A stretch of DNA of 64,000 bases from Aeromicrobium sp. Root495 (GCF_001426755.1 NZ_LMFJ01000001.1:1049846-1113845); one strand, 5' to 3'. Positions 55,505 to 64,000 are shown, numbered from the stretch's first letter. Numbers and translations are program-made. Notes: generated by a model not told the origin, from the letters alone.

Positions 55505-56863
55505 CTAACCGATTCTCTGCGCTTTGCCGAGGAGGCCTTGTGGTCTGACCAACAGGATCAGGACCAGCACCAGCAGCGGCCCGACATCCTTGATCGAGGC
55601 CGGCACTCCGAACACGGGCCCGACCTCGTCGACGATGCCGATGATGAGCGAGCCGAGGATGGCGCCCCAGATGGTGCCGAGTCCGCCGAGCGTGACCGCC
55701 GCGAAGACGAGCAGCAGGATCTTGAAGCCCATGACGAAGCTGACCTGCTTGTCGACCGCGTAGAGCACGCCGGAGAGGCCTGTCAGGGCCGTGCCGAGCA
55801 CCCACACCGCGGTGATGACGCTGTCGACCCGCATGCCGGACGAGGCGGCGAGGGCCGGGTTGTCGGCGACGGCCCGCATGGCCTTGCCGAGCCGGGTGCG
55901 CGCCAGCAGGATGCACGTCACGACGATCACGATGATCGCGATGCCGACGATGGCCAGCTCCTTGTCGGCGATCCGCAGGGACCCGATCTTGTTGGGGCCC
56001 TGCGCGACGTACTCGGAGTACGTGCGCGTGGACCCGCCGAAGAAGTACTGGAAGAGGCTGCGGACCAGCAGCGCGAGGCCGATCGAGACGATCATCATGG
56101 CGATCAGGCCGGTGCCCCGCTTGCGGAGCGGACCCCACAGTCCCTTGTCCTGGATCCAGCCGAGCGCAGCCGACGCGACCACCGCCAGGATGCCGGCGAT
56201 GATGACCGGCAGTCCGAAGCCGCGGTTGAAGACGTACGCCGCGATGGCGCCGAAGGTGATGAGCTCGCCGTGCGCGAAGTTCGTGAGGCCCGTGGTGCCG
56301 AAGACGAGCGAGAGCCCGAGGCCGGCGAGCGCGATGATCAGGCCGTACTTGATGCCGTTGAACATCGCCTGCGAGAACTCCGTCAGGAACGGCGTGGCCT
56401 TGACGGCCGTGACGCCGATCTGGAACTGGACGTTGGTCGCGCCCTCCAGGAAGACCTGCACCGTCTTGGTGGTGGAGGCCGAGCCGGAGAGCTTCACGCC
56501 GTCCGGCAGGGAGTCCTCGTCGAGCTCGACGGTGTACTTGCCACCACCGTCGATGGGGATGTACACCCGTCCCTCGGCGTCCGTGACGGACGAGCCGACG
56601 TCGGCCTTGGCGTCGTCGACCACCGTCAGCTTGACGTCGGGAACGGGCACGCCCGACGTCCCGTCCGCAGCCTTCTTGGAGCTGTCGAGGAGCTGGACGG
56701 CGATGTAGTAGTCGGCGTCGGGGGGTGAGGAGGTGGCTCCGGCCGAGGCGGAGGCCGCCGGGGAGGGAGCAGGGGTCTCGTCGGCCTGGGTCGGCGTGAA
56801 CAGCGCACCGAGCGCTGTCAAGCAGAAAACCAAGGGGACGAGGGCTGCCAGTCGCAGTCGCAC
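55505..56863 (-). CDS. livH: LivH permease with an extra N-terminal secreted domain
   Basis: 452 aa against about 290-300 for the family. Residues 1-27 look like a signal peptide (LRLAALVPLVFCLTALGALF), 28-50 are a Pro/Ala/Ser linker, and about 51-155 form a beta-rich domain with a VTDAEGRVYIPIDGGGKYTV motif, like Ig-like or carboxypeptidase-regulatory folds. The permease proper begins near residue 165 (QAMFNGIKYGLIIALAGLGL; TTGLTNFAHGELITFGA) and carries the EAA-like TRLGKAMRAVADNPALAASSG loop. AGGAG precedes the GTG start at 56863. First gene of livHMGF. The extra domain should lie outside the membrane, facing the binding protein. Confidence 0.9.
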   Translation of the reverse strand: MRLRLAALVPLVFCLTALGALFTPTQADETPAPSPAASASAGATSSPPDADYYIAVQLLDSSKKAADGTSGVPVPDVKLTVVDDAKADVGSSVTDAEGRVYIPIDGGGKYTVELDEDSLPDGVKLSGSASTTKTVQVFLEGATNVQFQIGVTAVKATPFLTEFSQAMFNGIKYGLIIALAGLGLSLVFGTTGLTNFAHGELITFGAIAAYVFNRGFGLPVIIAGILAVVASAALGWIQDKGLWGPLRKRGTGLIAMMIVSIGLALLVRSLFQYFFGGSTRTYSEYVAQGPNKIGSLRIADKELAIVGIAIIVIVVTCILLARTRLGKAMRAVADNPALAASSGMRVDSVITAVWVLGTALTGLSGVLYAVDKQVSFVMGFKILLLVFAAVTLGGLGTIWGAILGSLIIGIVDEVGPVFGVPASIKDVGPLLVLVLILLVRPQGLLGKAQRIG

Positions 56864-56984
56864 GCGTGACTCCTGTAGGTCGTGGAGGCGAGTCGTTCCC
56901 GGAGCATAGCCCGGGAGGGTTCCTCTGCACGGGGTCTCGGCGCAGTGCGATGTAACAGTTCGGTGAAGTCGGTTCGAGGCACGC

Positions 56985-57722
56985 TCAGTGCAGCGAGACG
57001 GCGAGCTGCGTGAGCAGGGGTGCGACCAGCAGGGCCGGCAGCAGGTCGGCGACCGGCAGCTGCTTCACGTCGAGGAGGCGCAGGGCGACCCCGACCAGGA
57101 TCAGTCCGCCGGTGGCGCTCAACGCGAAGAGGTGTGGCTCCGGCAGGACGGACCCGAGGAGCACCCCCACCACCGTGAGCGAGCCCTGGACCACGCCCAC
57201 GGCGAGCGCCGAGGCCATGACGCCGATGCCGAGCGACGCGGCGAACGCGAGCGAGGCGAACCCGTCGAGCACGGACTTGAGGAACAGCTGGTCGGCCCCG
57301 CGACCGAGCCCCTCGTTGATCGAGCCGAGGATCGTGAGCGGGCCCACGCAGAACACGAGGGTGCTCACGACGAAGCCCTCCACGAAGCGACCCTCGTCCT
57401 CGCCACGGGCCAGCACCTTCTGGAGCCGCCCGCCGAACCGCTCGAGAGCGTCCTCGAGCCGCAGGATCGAGCCGATCATCCCGCCGATAGCGAGCGAGCC
57501 CAGCACGACGAGGGTCGGGGCGCCGCGGTCGACGGCCGAGGTGAGCTCCGACGCCGAGACGTCCATCGCGGCCTGTGCCGCGATGAGCAGCGTCACCAGT
57601 CCCAAGGCCGTCGTCACGGTGGTGCGGACCCGCTCGTCCAGCCGGTGACCGACGAGCAGACCGAGGCCCGAGCCGATCAGCACGGTGGCCACGTTGGCCG
57701 CCGTGCCGGCGCCGATGAACAT
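56985..57722 (-). CDS. DUF554-family membrane protein
   Basis: 245 aa, about seven helices. GTAANVATVLIGSGLGLLVG at the N-terminus, then GSLAIGGMIGSILRLEDALE, FVVSTLVFCVGPLTILGSI and SATGGLILVGVALRLLDV match the DUF554 (YdfK/YqgA) family. Function unknown. I chose ATG 57722, preceded by GGGGGA on the minus strand; an in-frame ATG at 57737 would place that ribosome site inside the gene. Between it and livH (56864-56984) I see only a possible TATGCT -10 for livH (56903-56908, minus). Confidence 0.85.
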   Translation of the reverse strand: MFIGAGTAANVATVLIGSGLGLLVGHRLDERVRTTVTTALGLVTLLIAAQAAMDVSASELTSAVDRGAPTLVVLGSLAIGGMIGSILRLEDALERFGGRLQKVLARGEDEGRFVEGFVVSTLVFCVGPLTILGSINEGLGRGADQLFLKSVLDGFASLAFAASLGIGVMASALAVGVVQGSLTVVGVLLGSVLPEPHLFALSATGGLILVGVALRLLDVKQLPVADLLPALLVAPLLTQLAVSLH

Positions 57723-57804
57723 GTATGGTTCCCCCATCGTGATCGGTCCGCGCGTGATCGCTGCGTCGGCCACGATCTTCCCCCACGATCCCGTCAGGAG
57801 CGTC

Positions 57805-58410
57805 ATGGCACCCCGTCCCGCGCTGGAGCTTCGCGACGCGGACACCGAGGACGCTGCCGGCCTCATCGCGCTGTGGCGCGAGTGCGCCGGGGCCAGCGCC
57901 GACGAGGGCGCCGAGGCGTTCACGCAGCAGTCCCTGTGGCGCGAGCCCTCCGTGGCCGAGGCGGCCTCGGCCCTCGAGATCCACCTCCAGCACCCGGGCA
58001 AGCGCATCATCGTCGCGCTCAGCGAGGGCGAGATCATCGGTGCGACGGTCTGCTACGTCAGCACCCTGACGCCCATCACGCTCACCGCCATGCTCATCGT
58101 CACCGAGATCCAGGTGTCGCCGCGCTTCCGCCGTCGCTCCGTCGCCTCCACGCTGCTGTCGGCCGCGGCCAGCTACGGCGACGAGAACGACTGCGAGTTC
58201 GTGGTGGCCTCCATCCCGGCGCACGCCCGGGAGCCCAACCGCTACCTCACGAAGCTGGGCTTCAACCAGATCGCCGTGCTGCGGGCCATCTCCTCCAGCA
58301 AGCTGCGCTCACGGCTCACCGGCAAGGTCACGCACTCGCGCGACACCGGCAAGCTGATCGCGGTGCGGCGCACGCTGCGACGTCGGCACGGCGGCCGCAC
58401 CAAGGCCTAG
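57805..58410 (+). CDS. GNAT-family N-acetyltransferase
   Basis: 201 aa. The acetyl-CoA loop is in IQVSPRFRRRSVASTLLSAA (the V-x-x-x-x-R/Q-x-x-G/A region), and RYLTKLGFNQIAVLRAI is the GNAT C-terminal strand pair. Substrate unknown. ATG 57805 follows AGGAG (57796-57800); a GTG at 57739 would add 22 residues with no domain value. It diverges from the DUF554 gene. Confidence 0.82.
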   Translation: MAPRPALELRDADTEDAAGLIALWRECAGASADEGAEAFTQQSLWREPSVAEAASALEIHLQHPGKRIIVALSEGEIIGATVCYVSTLTPITLTAMLIVTEIQVSPRFRRRSVASTLLSAAASYGDENDCEFVVASIPAHAREPNRYLTKLGFNQIAVLRAISSSKLRSRLTGKVTHSRDTGKLIAVRRTLRRRHGGRTKA

Positions 58411-58438
58411 CCGCCCTCGCGCTGTCACCGCCGACCAC

Positions 58439-58444
58439 TACAGT
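58439..58444 (+). promoter_or_regulatory. Leaderless -10 of polA
   Basis: TACAGT followed by 7 nt and GTG 58452. Confidence 0.5.
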
Positions 58445-58451
58445 CGACCGG

Positions 58452-61115
58452 GTGGACCGCCTGCTGCTGATCGACGGTCATTCCGTCGCCTACCGAGCCT
58501 TCTTCGCCCTCCCCGTCGAGAACTTCGCCACGACCACGGGGCAGCACACCAACGCTGTCTTCGGGTTCACGTCGATGCTCATCAACGTGCTGCGTGACGA
58601 GGCACCCACCCACGTGGCGGTGGCTTTCGACGTTTCGCGCAAGACCTTCCGCAGCGAGGAGTACGCCGACTACAAGGGCACCCGCAGTGCCTCGCCGGCG
58701 GAGTTCAAGGGCCAGGTCACCCTCATCAAGGAGGTGCTCGACGCCCTCGCCATCCCCACGTTCGAGAAGGACGGGTTCGAGGCCGACGACATCATCGGCA
58801 CCCTCGCCACGCAGGCCGGCGCCGCGGGCATGGAGGTGCTCATCTGCACCGGCGACCGCGACGCCCTGCAGCTCGTCACCGAGACCACCACGGTGCTGTA
58901 CCCCAAGAAGGGCGTCTCCGACCTCGCGCGCATGACACCGCAGGCCGTCGAGGAGAAGTACGGGGTCACGCCGGAGCACTATCCCGAGATCGCCGCGCTC
59001 GTGGGCGAGACGAGCGACAACCTGCCCGGTGTCCCCGGCGTCGGTCCCAAGACCGCGGCCAAGTGGATCAACGCCTACGGCAACCTCGAGGCCCTCGTGG
59101 CCGACGTCGAGGCGGTCCCGGGCAAGGCGGGTGAGTCGTTGCGGGCCCACCTCGACGACGTCCTGCGCAACCGCCGGATCAACGCCCTCGTGCGTGACCT
59201 CGACCTTCCCCAGGGTCCCGCCGACCTCGCCTTCAGCACCGAGTGGAACCGCGACGCCATCCACCAGGTCTTCGACGCACTGGAGTTCGCCGCCCTGCGC
59301 ACCCGACTCTTCGAGTACCTCGGCGGCGGCGACGAGCACGTCGAGGCCGAGGCCGGCGTCGACGTGGACGTCACCGTCCTCGGTGCCGGACAGGTGGAGC
59401 CCTGGCTCACCGAGCACGCCGGAAGCGACCCGGTGGGTCTGCAGGTCGAGGGTGTCCTGCGTCCGGTGGGCGCCCGGGCCGACGCCGTCTCGGTGGCCGC
59501 CGCGTCCGGCGCCGCGGCCTGGATCAGCACCGAGACGCTCGAGCCTGCCGACGAAGCAGCCTTGGCCGCCTGGCTCGCCGACGACCGGCGCCCCAAGGTG
59601 CTGCACGACCTGAAGGGCCAGCTGCACGCGCTCGGCGCGCAGGGCTGGTCAGTGCGTGGGATCGCCGCCGACACGGCCCTCGCCACGTACCTCGTGAAGC
59701 CTGACCAGCGCTCCTACGACCTGGCCGACCTCTCCCTGCGCTACCTCAAGCGTGAGCTCACCGCGGGGGACTCCTCCGGTCAGCTGGCTTTCGACGACGA
59801 CTCCGCCGGTGCGGAGGCCCTCGCCCAGCGGGCGCGTGCTGCGCTCGACCTGTGGGGCGTCATCGAGGCCGAGCTGGTGCAGTCGGAGTCGCTCGGCCTG
59901 CTGCGCGAGCTCGAGCTCCCGCTCGTCGACGTCCTGCTCACCATGGAGACCCACGGCATCGCGGTCGACTCCGAGCACCTCGACGGACTGCACGCCGAGT
60001 TCACCGAGCGCATGCTCCAGGCGGCCGGAGAGGCCTACGACGCCATCGGCCGCGAGGTGAACCTCGGGTCGCCCAAACAGCTGCAGGAGGTCCTCTTCGA
60101 GCAGCTGGAGCTGCCCAAGACCAAGCGCACCAAGACGGGCTACACCACCGACGCCGAGGCGCTGCAGTCCCTGTTCGCCTCGAGCGGGCACCCCTTCCTG
60201 GAGCACCTGCTCGCGCACCGCGACGTCACCCGCCTGCGCCAGACCGTCGAGGGCCTGCAGAAGACCGTGCAGCCCGACGGCCGCATCCACACCACGTACG
60301 CCCAGACCATCGCGGCCACGGGCCGGCTCAGCTCGGCCGACCCCAACCTGCAGAACATCCCCATCCGCACGGAGTCCGGCCGACGCATCCGTGAGGCGTT
60401 CTGCGTCGGCGACGGCTACGAGACCCTGCTGACGGCCGACTACTCCCAGATCGAGATGCGCATCATGGCGCACCTGTCCGAGGACGCCGACCTCATCGAG
60501 GCGTTCCGCTCCGGCCACGACTTCCACACCGTCATGGCCGCCAAGGTCTTCGAGCGCGAGCCCACCGACATCGACGGTGGCCTGCGCGCCCGCATCAAGG
60601 CCATGAACTACGGCCTCGCCTATGGTCTCTCCTCCTACGGGCTCAGCCAGCAGCTCGCCATCACGACGGGCGAGGCGCAGGCCCTCATGGACGACTACTT
60701 CGAGACGTTCGGCGGCGTGCGCGACTACCTCCGCGGAGTCGTCGACGAGGCCAGGCAGACCGGCTTCACCGCCACCATCATGGGTCGCCGTCGCTATCTT
60801 CCGGACCTCCAGAGCGACAACCGGCAGCGGCGCGAGATGGCCGAGCGGATGGCGCTCAACGCGCCCATCCAGGGCTCGGCCGCCGACATCATCAAGGTCG
60901 CCATGCTGGGAGTCGACGCCGCCCTGCGCGACGGCGACCTCGGCTCGCGCCTGCTCCTCCAGGTCCACGACGAGCTCGTGCTCGAGGTGGCGGCGGGGGA
61001 GCGCGAGCAGGTCGAGCAGATCGTGCGGGAGCACATGGCGGCGGCCGCCGACCTCTCGGTGCCGCTCGACGTGTCCGTCGGCGTGGGCCGCACGTGGCAC
61101 GAGGCCGCTCACTGA
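58452..61115 (+). CDS. polA: DNA polymerase I
   Basis: 887 aa. The 5' nuclease domain (1-about 290; LLLIDGHSVAYRAFFALP, EADDIIGTLATQA, CTGDRDALQLV, GETSDNLPGVPGVGPKTA) removes RNA primers. The central 3'-5' exonuclease fold lacks the metal-binding acids (VSVAAASGAAAWIST where DxE would be), so there is no proofreading, as in mycobacterial PolA. The polymerase domain is intact: Asp663 in LTADYSQIEMRIMAHLSE and Asp840 in LQVHDELVLEV. Very likely leaderless. It ends near a weak hairpin shared with the convergent flippase gene. Confidence 0.97.
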   Translation: MDRLLLIDGHSVAYRAFFALPVENFATTTGQHTNAVFGFTSMLINVLRDEAPTHVAVAFDVSRKTFRSEEYADYKGTRSASPAEFKGQVTLIKEVLDALAIPTFEKDGFEADDIIGTLATQAGAAGMEVLICTGDRDALQLVTETTTVLYPKKGVSDLARMTPQAVEEKYGVTPEHYPEIAALVGETSDNLPGVPGVGPKTAAKWINAYGNLEALVADVEAVPGKAGESLRAHLDDVLRNRRINALVRDLDLPQGPADLAFSTEWNRDAIHQVFDALEFAALRTRLFEYLGGGDEHVEAEAGVDVDVTVLGAGQVEPWLTEHAGSDPVGLQVEGVLRPVGARADAVSVAAASGAAAWISTETLEPADEAALAAWLADDRRPKVLHDLKGQLHALGAQGWSVRGIAADTALATYLVKPDQRSYDLADLSLRYLKRELTAGDSSGQLAFDDDSAGAEALAQRARAALDLWGVIEAELVQSESLGLLRELELPLVDVLLTMETHGIAVDSEHLDGLHAEFTERMLQAAGEAYDAIGREVNLGSPKQLQEVLFEQLELPKTKRTKTGYTTDAEALQSLFASSGHPFLEHLLAHRDVTRLRQTVEGLQKTVQPDGRIHTTYAQTIAATGRLSSADPNLQNIPIRTESGRRIREAFCVGDGYETLLTADYSQIEMRIMAHLSEDADLIEAFRSGHDFHTVMAAKVFEREPTDIDGGLRARIKAMNYGLAYGLSSYGLSQQLAITTGEAQALMDDYFETFGGVRDYLRGVVDEARQTGFTATIMGRRRYLPDLQSDNRQRREMAERMALNAPIQGSAADIIKVAMLGVDAALRDGDLGSRLLLQVHDELVLEVAAGEREQVEQIVREHMAAAADLSVPLDVSVGVGRTWHEAAH

Positions 61116-61138
61116 GCGGTGGGTCCGGACCAGCGCTC
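61114..61138. terminator. Weak hairpin between polA and the flippase-like gene
   Basis: GAGCG (61114-61118) and CGCTC (61134-61138) enclose the palindrome GGTCCGGACC. The two genes converge here; it may terminate both. Confidence 0.4.
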
Positions 61139-61161
61139 GGGAGGCCGAGGCCTGGGGCTGG

Positions 61162-62394
61162 CTAGTGCGGCGTGGTGCTGCGGTCGGACGCGGCTCGTCG
61201 TCGCGTCACCAGCGGCGCCAGGCCCAGCGCGGCCGCCAGCACGCCGGAGACTGCGCCCACGGTCACGACGAGCCCGGTGATGTGGACGTCGGTGCCGTAG
61301 GCCACGCCTCCCACCACTCCCACGGCCACCCAGATGAGCGCCACCACGCCGTGGGCCCGTCGTGCGAGCGCATCCAGCACGAGGACGTTCGCCAGGGCCA
61401 GGCAGGATCCGGAGAGCGCGAAGAGCCAGAGCCGGTCGGCAATCTCCTCGTACTGCGGGCCGCCCACGAGCACGAGCGCGAGCCGGGGGAGGATCGCCGT
61501 CGCCGCCACGGCCAGGGCACAGCACGCGGCCACGAGCGAGACGGCTCGCAGCCGTGAGCGCGACGTCGTGTCACGGGCGAGTGCAGGGAACAGCACGACG
61601 CTCACGAACTGGGGGAGGAACAGGGCTGCCTTCGTGAGGATCAGTCCGGCGGCGTAGAGACCGCTGTCGTGCTCGTCGAACTGGTTGCGGGCGATGAGCG
61701 AGTCGGCGCTGCTCAGCACGAAGTACGCCAGGAGGGCGTGCGTGCCGTGGAAGGCCTCGGTGATGAACGGGCGCCGGCTGGCGGCCGTGGTGGGGGTCGA
61801 CGGTGCCTTGAGCACGGGGAGACCGGCCAGGACGGGCACGCAGGCCCCGACGGCGATGCCGACCATGGCGCTCGTCGTGCTGGGGTCGATGACCAGCGCG
61901 GCGGCGCCGCAGAGGAGCCGTCCCACCCCGTTGGCGACGTAGATGCGGGCGAGGAGCTGCCACTGCTCGGTGCCCTGCGCGATGCCGGCCTGGGCGCCCA
62001 TGATGGTGAGCGGCACGAGCGTCAGGCCGCACAGAAGGACGGGAACAGGGGAGTCCAGCTTGAGCGCCGGCGTGAGGACGACGCTCGCAGCGGCCACCAC
62101 GGCACCGCCCGCAAGCCCCGCGAGAACGGTGACCCGCCGGACGACGCCGATGACCTCGCCCTGGTGCTCGGGGTCGATGGCCAGCCGCCGGGCAGTGGTG
62201 GCCTGGAGGCCGAGCGAGAGGACGTTGCCGATGAGCAGGATGCCGAGGAGCGCCGTGACCGCGCCCAGCTCGGCGGGGACGAGGAGGCGGGCCGAGGCCA
62301 CGCTGAACCCGTAGACGGTGACGTTGGAGACCATCATCCCCGCGGCGACGACGGTGGTCCCGCGCAGGCCGGCACCGGGGGCGTTCGAGGTCAC
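61162..62394 (-). CDS. Polysaccharide-flippase-like (MOP superfamily) membrane protein
   Basis: 410 aa, about 12 helices. The N-terminal GTTVVAAGMMVSNVTVYGFS then ASARLLVPAELGAVTALLGI, ending ALGLAPLVTRRRAA, match Wzx-like members of the MOP superfamily, which flip lipid-linked sugars. It may serve the sugar cassette at 33.6-36.2 kb, though they are far apart. GTG 62394 lies exactly 6 nt after a minus-strand TAGGGT (62401-62406), a leaderless start. Convergent with polA. Confidence 0.83.
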   Translation of the reverse strand: MTSNAPGAGLRGTTVVAAGMMVSNVTVYGFSVASARLLVPAELGAVTALLGILLIGNVLSLGLQATTARRLAIDPEHQGEVIGVVRRVTVLAGLAGGAVVAAASVVLTPALKLDSPVPVLLCGLTLVPLTIMGAQAGIAQGTEQWQLLARIYVANGVGRLLCGAAALVIDPSTTSAMVGIAVGACVPVLAGLPVLKAPSTPTTAASRRPFITEAFHGTHALLAYFVLSSADSLIARNQFDEHDSGLYAAGLILTKAALFLPQFVSVVLFPALARDTTSRSRLRAVSLVAACCALAVAATAILPRLALVLVGGPQYEEIADRLWLFALSGSCLALANVLVLDALARRAHGVVALIWVAVGVVGGVAYGTDVHITGLVVTVGAVSGVLAAALGLAPLVTRRRAASDRSTTPH

Positions 62395-62400
62395 CGGCCC

Positions 62401-62406
62401 ACCCTA
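62401..62406 (-). promoter_or_regulatory. Leaderless -10 of the flippase-like gene
   Basis: TAGGGT on the minus strand, 6 nt, then GTG at 62394. Confidence 0.6.
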
Positions 62407-62482
62407 ACGATGCACGGGGCCGCCCAAGTCGCCACGCTCGGCCCGACCTCCTGACTAAGGTGTCCGAGGACGAAGGAGGCAC

Positions 62483-64000
62483 GTGGAGACCTGGCGGCGG
62501 AGCATCGTGCTGCAGTGGTCGGCGCTGCTCGCCCTGCTCGTGGGTGTGCCGTGGTTCCGAGGCGGCTACGTGCTGTCCTACGACATGGTCTGGGTGCCGC
62601 GCCTGGAGCTGAGCCGTTCCGACGTGTGGGGCCTCGGCAGCGCCCTGCCTCGTGCCGTCCCCTCGGACGCCGTGGCGTCCCTGCTCGGTGCCGCCGTGGA
62701 CCCACAGGTCGTGCAGCGCGTCGTGCTGCTCGGCGCCCTCGTCCTCGCAGCCACCGGCGGGGCCAGGCTGGTCCGCGAGCTGGGGCTCCCCGCCCAGATG
62801 GCCGCCGCCACCTTCGCCCTCTGGAACCCCTTCGTGGCCGAGCGCCTCGTGCTCGGCCAGTGGCCGCTGCTCGTCGCCTACGGCGCGCTGTTCTGGCTCG
62901 TGGTGGGCCTGCGCGAGGACCGACGGTCGGTGTACGCACTCGCGCTGGTCGGCACGGCCCTCACGCCGGCCTCGGGGCTCATGGGCGTGCTCGTGGCCGT
63001 CGTGGTCGGACGGCGCGTCGTCGGTCCGGTCGTGCTGGGTGCGCTCGTCAACGCCCCCTGGATCGCCGCGGCGCTGCTCAACTCCGACGCCCTCGCTCCC
63101 GACTCGGGGGCGGTGCGCTCGTTCGCGGTGGAGCCCGAAGGTCCGTTCGGCCGTGTCGGCGCGGTGCTGGCCCTCGGTGGCATCTGGAACCGCGACGTCG
63201 TCCCGGACTCGCGCGGCCTGCTCCTCGTGGCGCTCATCGTGCTCGTGCTGTGGGTCGTCATGGTGGTCGGACTCGTCCGCCTCCTGCGCACGGACCGGGG
63301 ACTGGGCGTCTCGTTGAGCCTGCTGGCCGTCGTGGGCCTCCTCCTGGCGTGGTCCGGCTGGTGGGCGCCCGACCTCGTGAGCCGCGGGATCGATGCCTTC
63401 GGTCCGCTCGCCCTCCTCCGCGACGGGACGCGCTACCTGCCCCTCCTCGCCCTCCTCGAGGTCGTCGCGCTCGGACACGGCGTGGCGTTCCTGGTCACCC
63501 GCCTGCGCGCGCTCGAGACCACACGTGGCGCGTGGGCCGTGCCGGCCGTGCTCGGCGTCCTGCTCCCGCTCGCTGCCCTCCCCGACCTCGCCGACGGCGT
63601 CGGGGGCCGGCTCGAGCCGGTCGAGTACCCCGCCGGCTGGACGAGGGCCGCAGGCGAGGTGGCCGCGCTCGACGTGCGGGGCGACGTCCTCGTCCTGCCC
63701 TTCACCGCCTACCGGGCACCGTCCTGGAACGACGACCGTCCGGTCCTCGACCCCGCCGGGCGCTTCTTCGATCGCGACACCGTGACGGACGACCGTCTCG
63801 TGGTCGGCGGGCTCACGGTGGCGGGGGAGGACCCGCGGGCACGCCGCGTCCGCACGATCCTCAGGGGACCCGAGCGACGGCGCGACCGGGCGCTGGCGGC
63901 CGAGGGCATCGGGGTCGTCGTGTCGGGCACCGACACCTCTGCGCCGCGGGTCCGGGCCGTCCCTGGCGCCCGCGTCCGGGACGTGGCCCAGGAGGAACGG
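62483..64000 (+). CDS. Large multi-helix membrane protein, possibly GT-C type (partial)
   Basis: 506 codons are visible and the frame is still open at the window end. GTG 62483 has GAAGGAGG (62472-62479) and a TAAGGT hexamer at 62456-62461. About ten helices are visible. The early external loop SYDMVWVPRLELSRSDVWG and the FALWNPFVAERLVLGQWPLL motif resemble the N-terminal half of actinobacterial GT-C or DUF3367-type arabinosyltransferase-like proteins. The C-terminal part seen here is soluble (VLVLPFTAYRAPSWNDDRPV). The assignment is tentative. It diverges from the flippase-like gene, so a shared role in surface glycans is plausible. Confidence 0.75.
   Translation, partial: METWRRSIVLQWSALLALLVGVPWFRGGYVLSYDMVWVPRLELSRSDVWGLGSALPRAVPSDAVASLLGAAVDPQVVQRVVLLGALVLAATGGARLVRELGLPAQMAAATFALWNPFVAERLVLGQWPLLVAYGALFWLVVGLREDRRSVYALALVGTALTPASGLMGVLVAVVVGRRVVGPVVLGALVNAPWIAAALLNSDALAPDSGAVRSFAVEPEGPFGRVGAVLALGGIWNRDVVPDSRGLLLVALIVLVLWVVMVVGLVRLLRTDRGLGVSLSLLAVVGLLLAWSGWWAPDLVSRGIDAFGPLALLRDGTRYLPLLALLEVVALGHGVAFLVTRLRALETTRGAWAVPAVLGVLLPLAALPDLADGVGGRLEPVEYPAGWTRAAGEVAALDVRGDVLVLPFTAYRAPSWNDDRPVLDPAGRFFDRDTVTDDRLVVGGLTVAGEDPRARRVRTILRGPERRRDRALAAEGIGVVVSGTDTSAPRVRAVPGARVRDVAQEER

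Noticed and set aside
55496-56930. Extension of livM upstream to 56930 as an 809-residue protein
   Set aside because: The extension is the out-of-frame shadow of livH; the LivM family N-terminus begins at 55496.
57739-57805. GTG 57739 as the start of the GNAT gene
   Set aside because: The TATGGT hexamer is 9 nt away, not 6, and ATG 57805 has AGGAG and matches the domain start.

Overview
The window is about 64 kb of uniformly GC-rich, densely packed chromosome from a Gram-positive actinobacterium. The evidence is the SepF/YggT/Wag31 division block, a PriA-type HisA, a single-domain HisB, a translational T-box in front of ileS, HGxxPAAW and Trp-operon membrane proteins, PdtaR and many leaderless promoters. 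Gene order and style resemble Nocardioidaceae (Nocardioides or Aeromicrobium); this placement is an inference. Nearly everything is core genome. I see no prophage, insertion sequence, CRISPR array or obvious defence island.

Layout. 1-2.7 kb is the end of the division cluster (pgeF fragment, yggS, sepF, yggT, divIVA), closed by a strong hairpin shared with convergent ileS, which has a T-box leader. 6.3-9.4 kb holds a DksA/TraR-like zinc finger gene, lspA, rluD and alaA. 9.5-13.6 kb is a pair of coupled lipoproteins, a HExxH peptidase-like protein and an internally duplicated propeller. 13.6-15.4 kb is a DrrAB-type exporter preceded by a possible 11-codon leader ORF. 15.5-16.5 kb encodes an unrecognised helical protein, then dnaE1 follows. 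20.2-22.4 kb carries a membrane protein, a YbaK-type deacylase and a BenE transporter.

22.5-41.6 kb is the amino-acid core: hisD-C-B-H, priA, hisF, a two-gene ABC exporter inside the his run, hisI, a Trp-operon membrane protein, a three-gene sugar cassette, two small membrane proteins, trpC-B-A and lgt. No trpE or trpF is present; PriA probably covers the TrpF step, and trpE must be elsewhere. 41.7-50.2 kb has a VIT1-like transporter, gltB-gltD and pyk, followed by an unusual tRNA and pdtaR. 51.1-56.9 kb is a branched-chain amino-acid type importer (livK on +, livHMGF on -) with a 63-bp hairpin repeat array between the converging units. 57-64 kb has a DUF554 protein, a GNAT acetyltransferase, polA, a flippase-like protein and a truncated large membrane protein.

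Recurring themes. Many genes start exactly 6 nt after a TANNNT hexamer, so leaderless transcription seems common here. Most operon joints are 4-bp ATGA/GTGA overlaps. The lipoprotein-processing enzymes Lgt and LspA are in the same window as three of their likely substrates. The points I rate highest are the short-variable-loop tRNA with a CAA anticodon, the probable CTG start of a DUF2752 protein under a hairpin-masked ribosome site, the asymmetric ABC exporter built into the his operon, the LivH permease with an extra secreted domain, and the hairpin tandem repeat. None of these amounts to a clearly new multi-gene system.
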